Assembly (NCBI GenBank): GCA_039881145.1
Contig: JAYKKI010000003.1
Location: forward strand, 2,291,001 to 2,355,000
Length of the DNA stretch: 64,000 nt
Reading direction: 5' to 3'
From: Druceiella hillmani
Lineage: Eukaryota; Arthropoda; Insecta; Lepidoptera; Hepialidae
In this document: positions 63,699 to 64,000 of the stretch, piece after piece
Layout of the letters: each line of letters starts with the position of its first letter
Numbering within the stretch: position 1 is the stretch's first letter
Position numbers and translations under genes: made by a program
Notes under the pieces: generated by a model
Seen by the model: the letters and a program-made list of their open reading frames with translations, nothing else
Told to the model about the DNA's origin: nothing
The model's database searches: none

Positions 63699-63740
63699 CC
63701 CCCCTGAATATGTTGTAATACAACGAAACCTAGGTCGTGG
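63699..63740 (+). ncRNA. Hammerhead-ribozyme-like motif, right arm
   Basis: On the plus strand the same layout: CCCC, then CUGAAUA (the core G is U here), then hairpin GUUGU-AAU-ACAAC, GAAA, CC-UA-GG, UC, GUGG. Stem I has three of four pairs. Each arm is damaged at a different core position. Confidence 0.35.
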
Positions 63741-63798
63741 TAAAGAAATTAAAGATAGTAGAAATAATACTACATCACGTAGTTTCACTTAATTGTGA

Positions 63799-64000
63799 TT
63801 AATGAATTTCTACAAAATTAACGCCAAATATATTCAATATTCAACGATATAAATTTATTATGACTTTTTCACAATCATTTATCATGAAGTAAATATATTA
63901 AATTTAGAATAATTTTTATATATTTTATCTAATCCATCTTAATAATTTAAAAACAATATTATATTTGTGTGCCAAAGTTTGTAGATTTTTTATTCCTGGA
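63799..64000. other. AT-rich end of window
   Basis: No feature seen. Confidence 0.5.

Larger units (their letters stand above)
63509..63798. mobile_element. 290-bp fold-back element with ~115-bp arms
   Basis: The left arm (63509-63624) starts TCACAATTAAATGAAACTAC. The right arm (63684-63798) is its inverse, ending GTTTCACTTAATTGTGA. They differ at only a few positions, with a spacer of about 60 bases. The inner arm end GATATTAGCAAAGAT is present a further time at 63665-63679. No open frame. Target duplication is unclear. It could be a MITE or a head-to-head pair of a longer repeat. Both arms contain a hammerhead-like core. Confidence 0.85.

Overview
The window is a strongly AT-rich stretch of an arthropod nuclear genome, most likely an insect. 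This rests on a piggyBac element of the moth IFP2 type, degraded arthropod-type Ty3/gypsy and Ty1/copia retrotransposons, hAT elements of the ZMYM1-like and GTF2IRD2-like groups, and long (TA)n microsatellites. The order cannot be settled from sequence alone. I found no intact host gene, rRNA, tRNA or CRISPR array. Almost every recognisable coding trace is a dead transposon, so the window reads as a transposon graveyard between genes.

Layout. 1-2952: frameshifted Ty3/gypsy pol (protease, RT, RNase H, integrase) on +. 3235-3373: long (TA)n tract. 3790-3867: tRNA-like SINE head on -. 5300-7600: unassigned, possibly an old retroelement. 8135-8510: Tc1/mariner-superfamily transposase C-terminus on -, with a perfect palindrome inside it. 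9830-10420: divergent piggyBac-superfamily C-terminus on -.

12441-21716 is the most unusual part. It is a giant inverted repeat with arms of about 3.4 kb around an 0.8-kb spacer (left 12989-16415, right 17230-20562). Two same-direction copies of a (TA)n-linked repeat flank the left arm. A 1.18-kb candidate element with about 117-bp terminal inverted repeats overlaps the right edge. The outer 2 kb of the arms pairs base for base without an indel, while the inner 1.4 kb is visibly diverged.

23940-24415: unassigned coding remnant on -. 25900-28700: ZMYM1-like hAT element on -. 33600-34640: pseudogene of an arthropod family with a PIN-like region and a C-terminal CXC (tesmin/TSO1-like) region. 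41565-44039: almost full-length piggyBac copy with both ends and the TTAA duplication intact and three frameshifts in the transposase. 45106-46322: GTF2IRD2-like hAT copy with both ends. 46535-47030: pogo/Tigger transposase remnant on -. 48826-49310: candidate MITE. 56722-56949: possible LINE endonuclease fragment on -. 58374-59946: mosaic duplication. 60300-62640: Ty1/copia remnant on - with LTR-like flanks. 63509-63798: compact inverted repeat whose arms each carry a hammerhead-ribozyme-like core with one changed core base.

The elements do not form a pathway. They record successive invasions by at least nine transposon groups, followed by decay, inversion and local duplication. The most active loci today, if any, would be the giant inverted repeat (possible long hairpin RNA) and the recently inactivated piggyBac copy, which other copies could mobilise in trans because its ends are intact.
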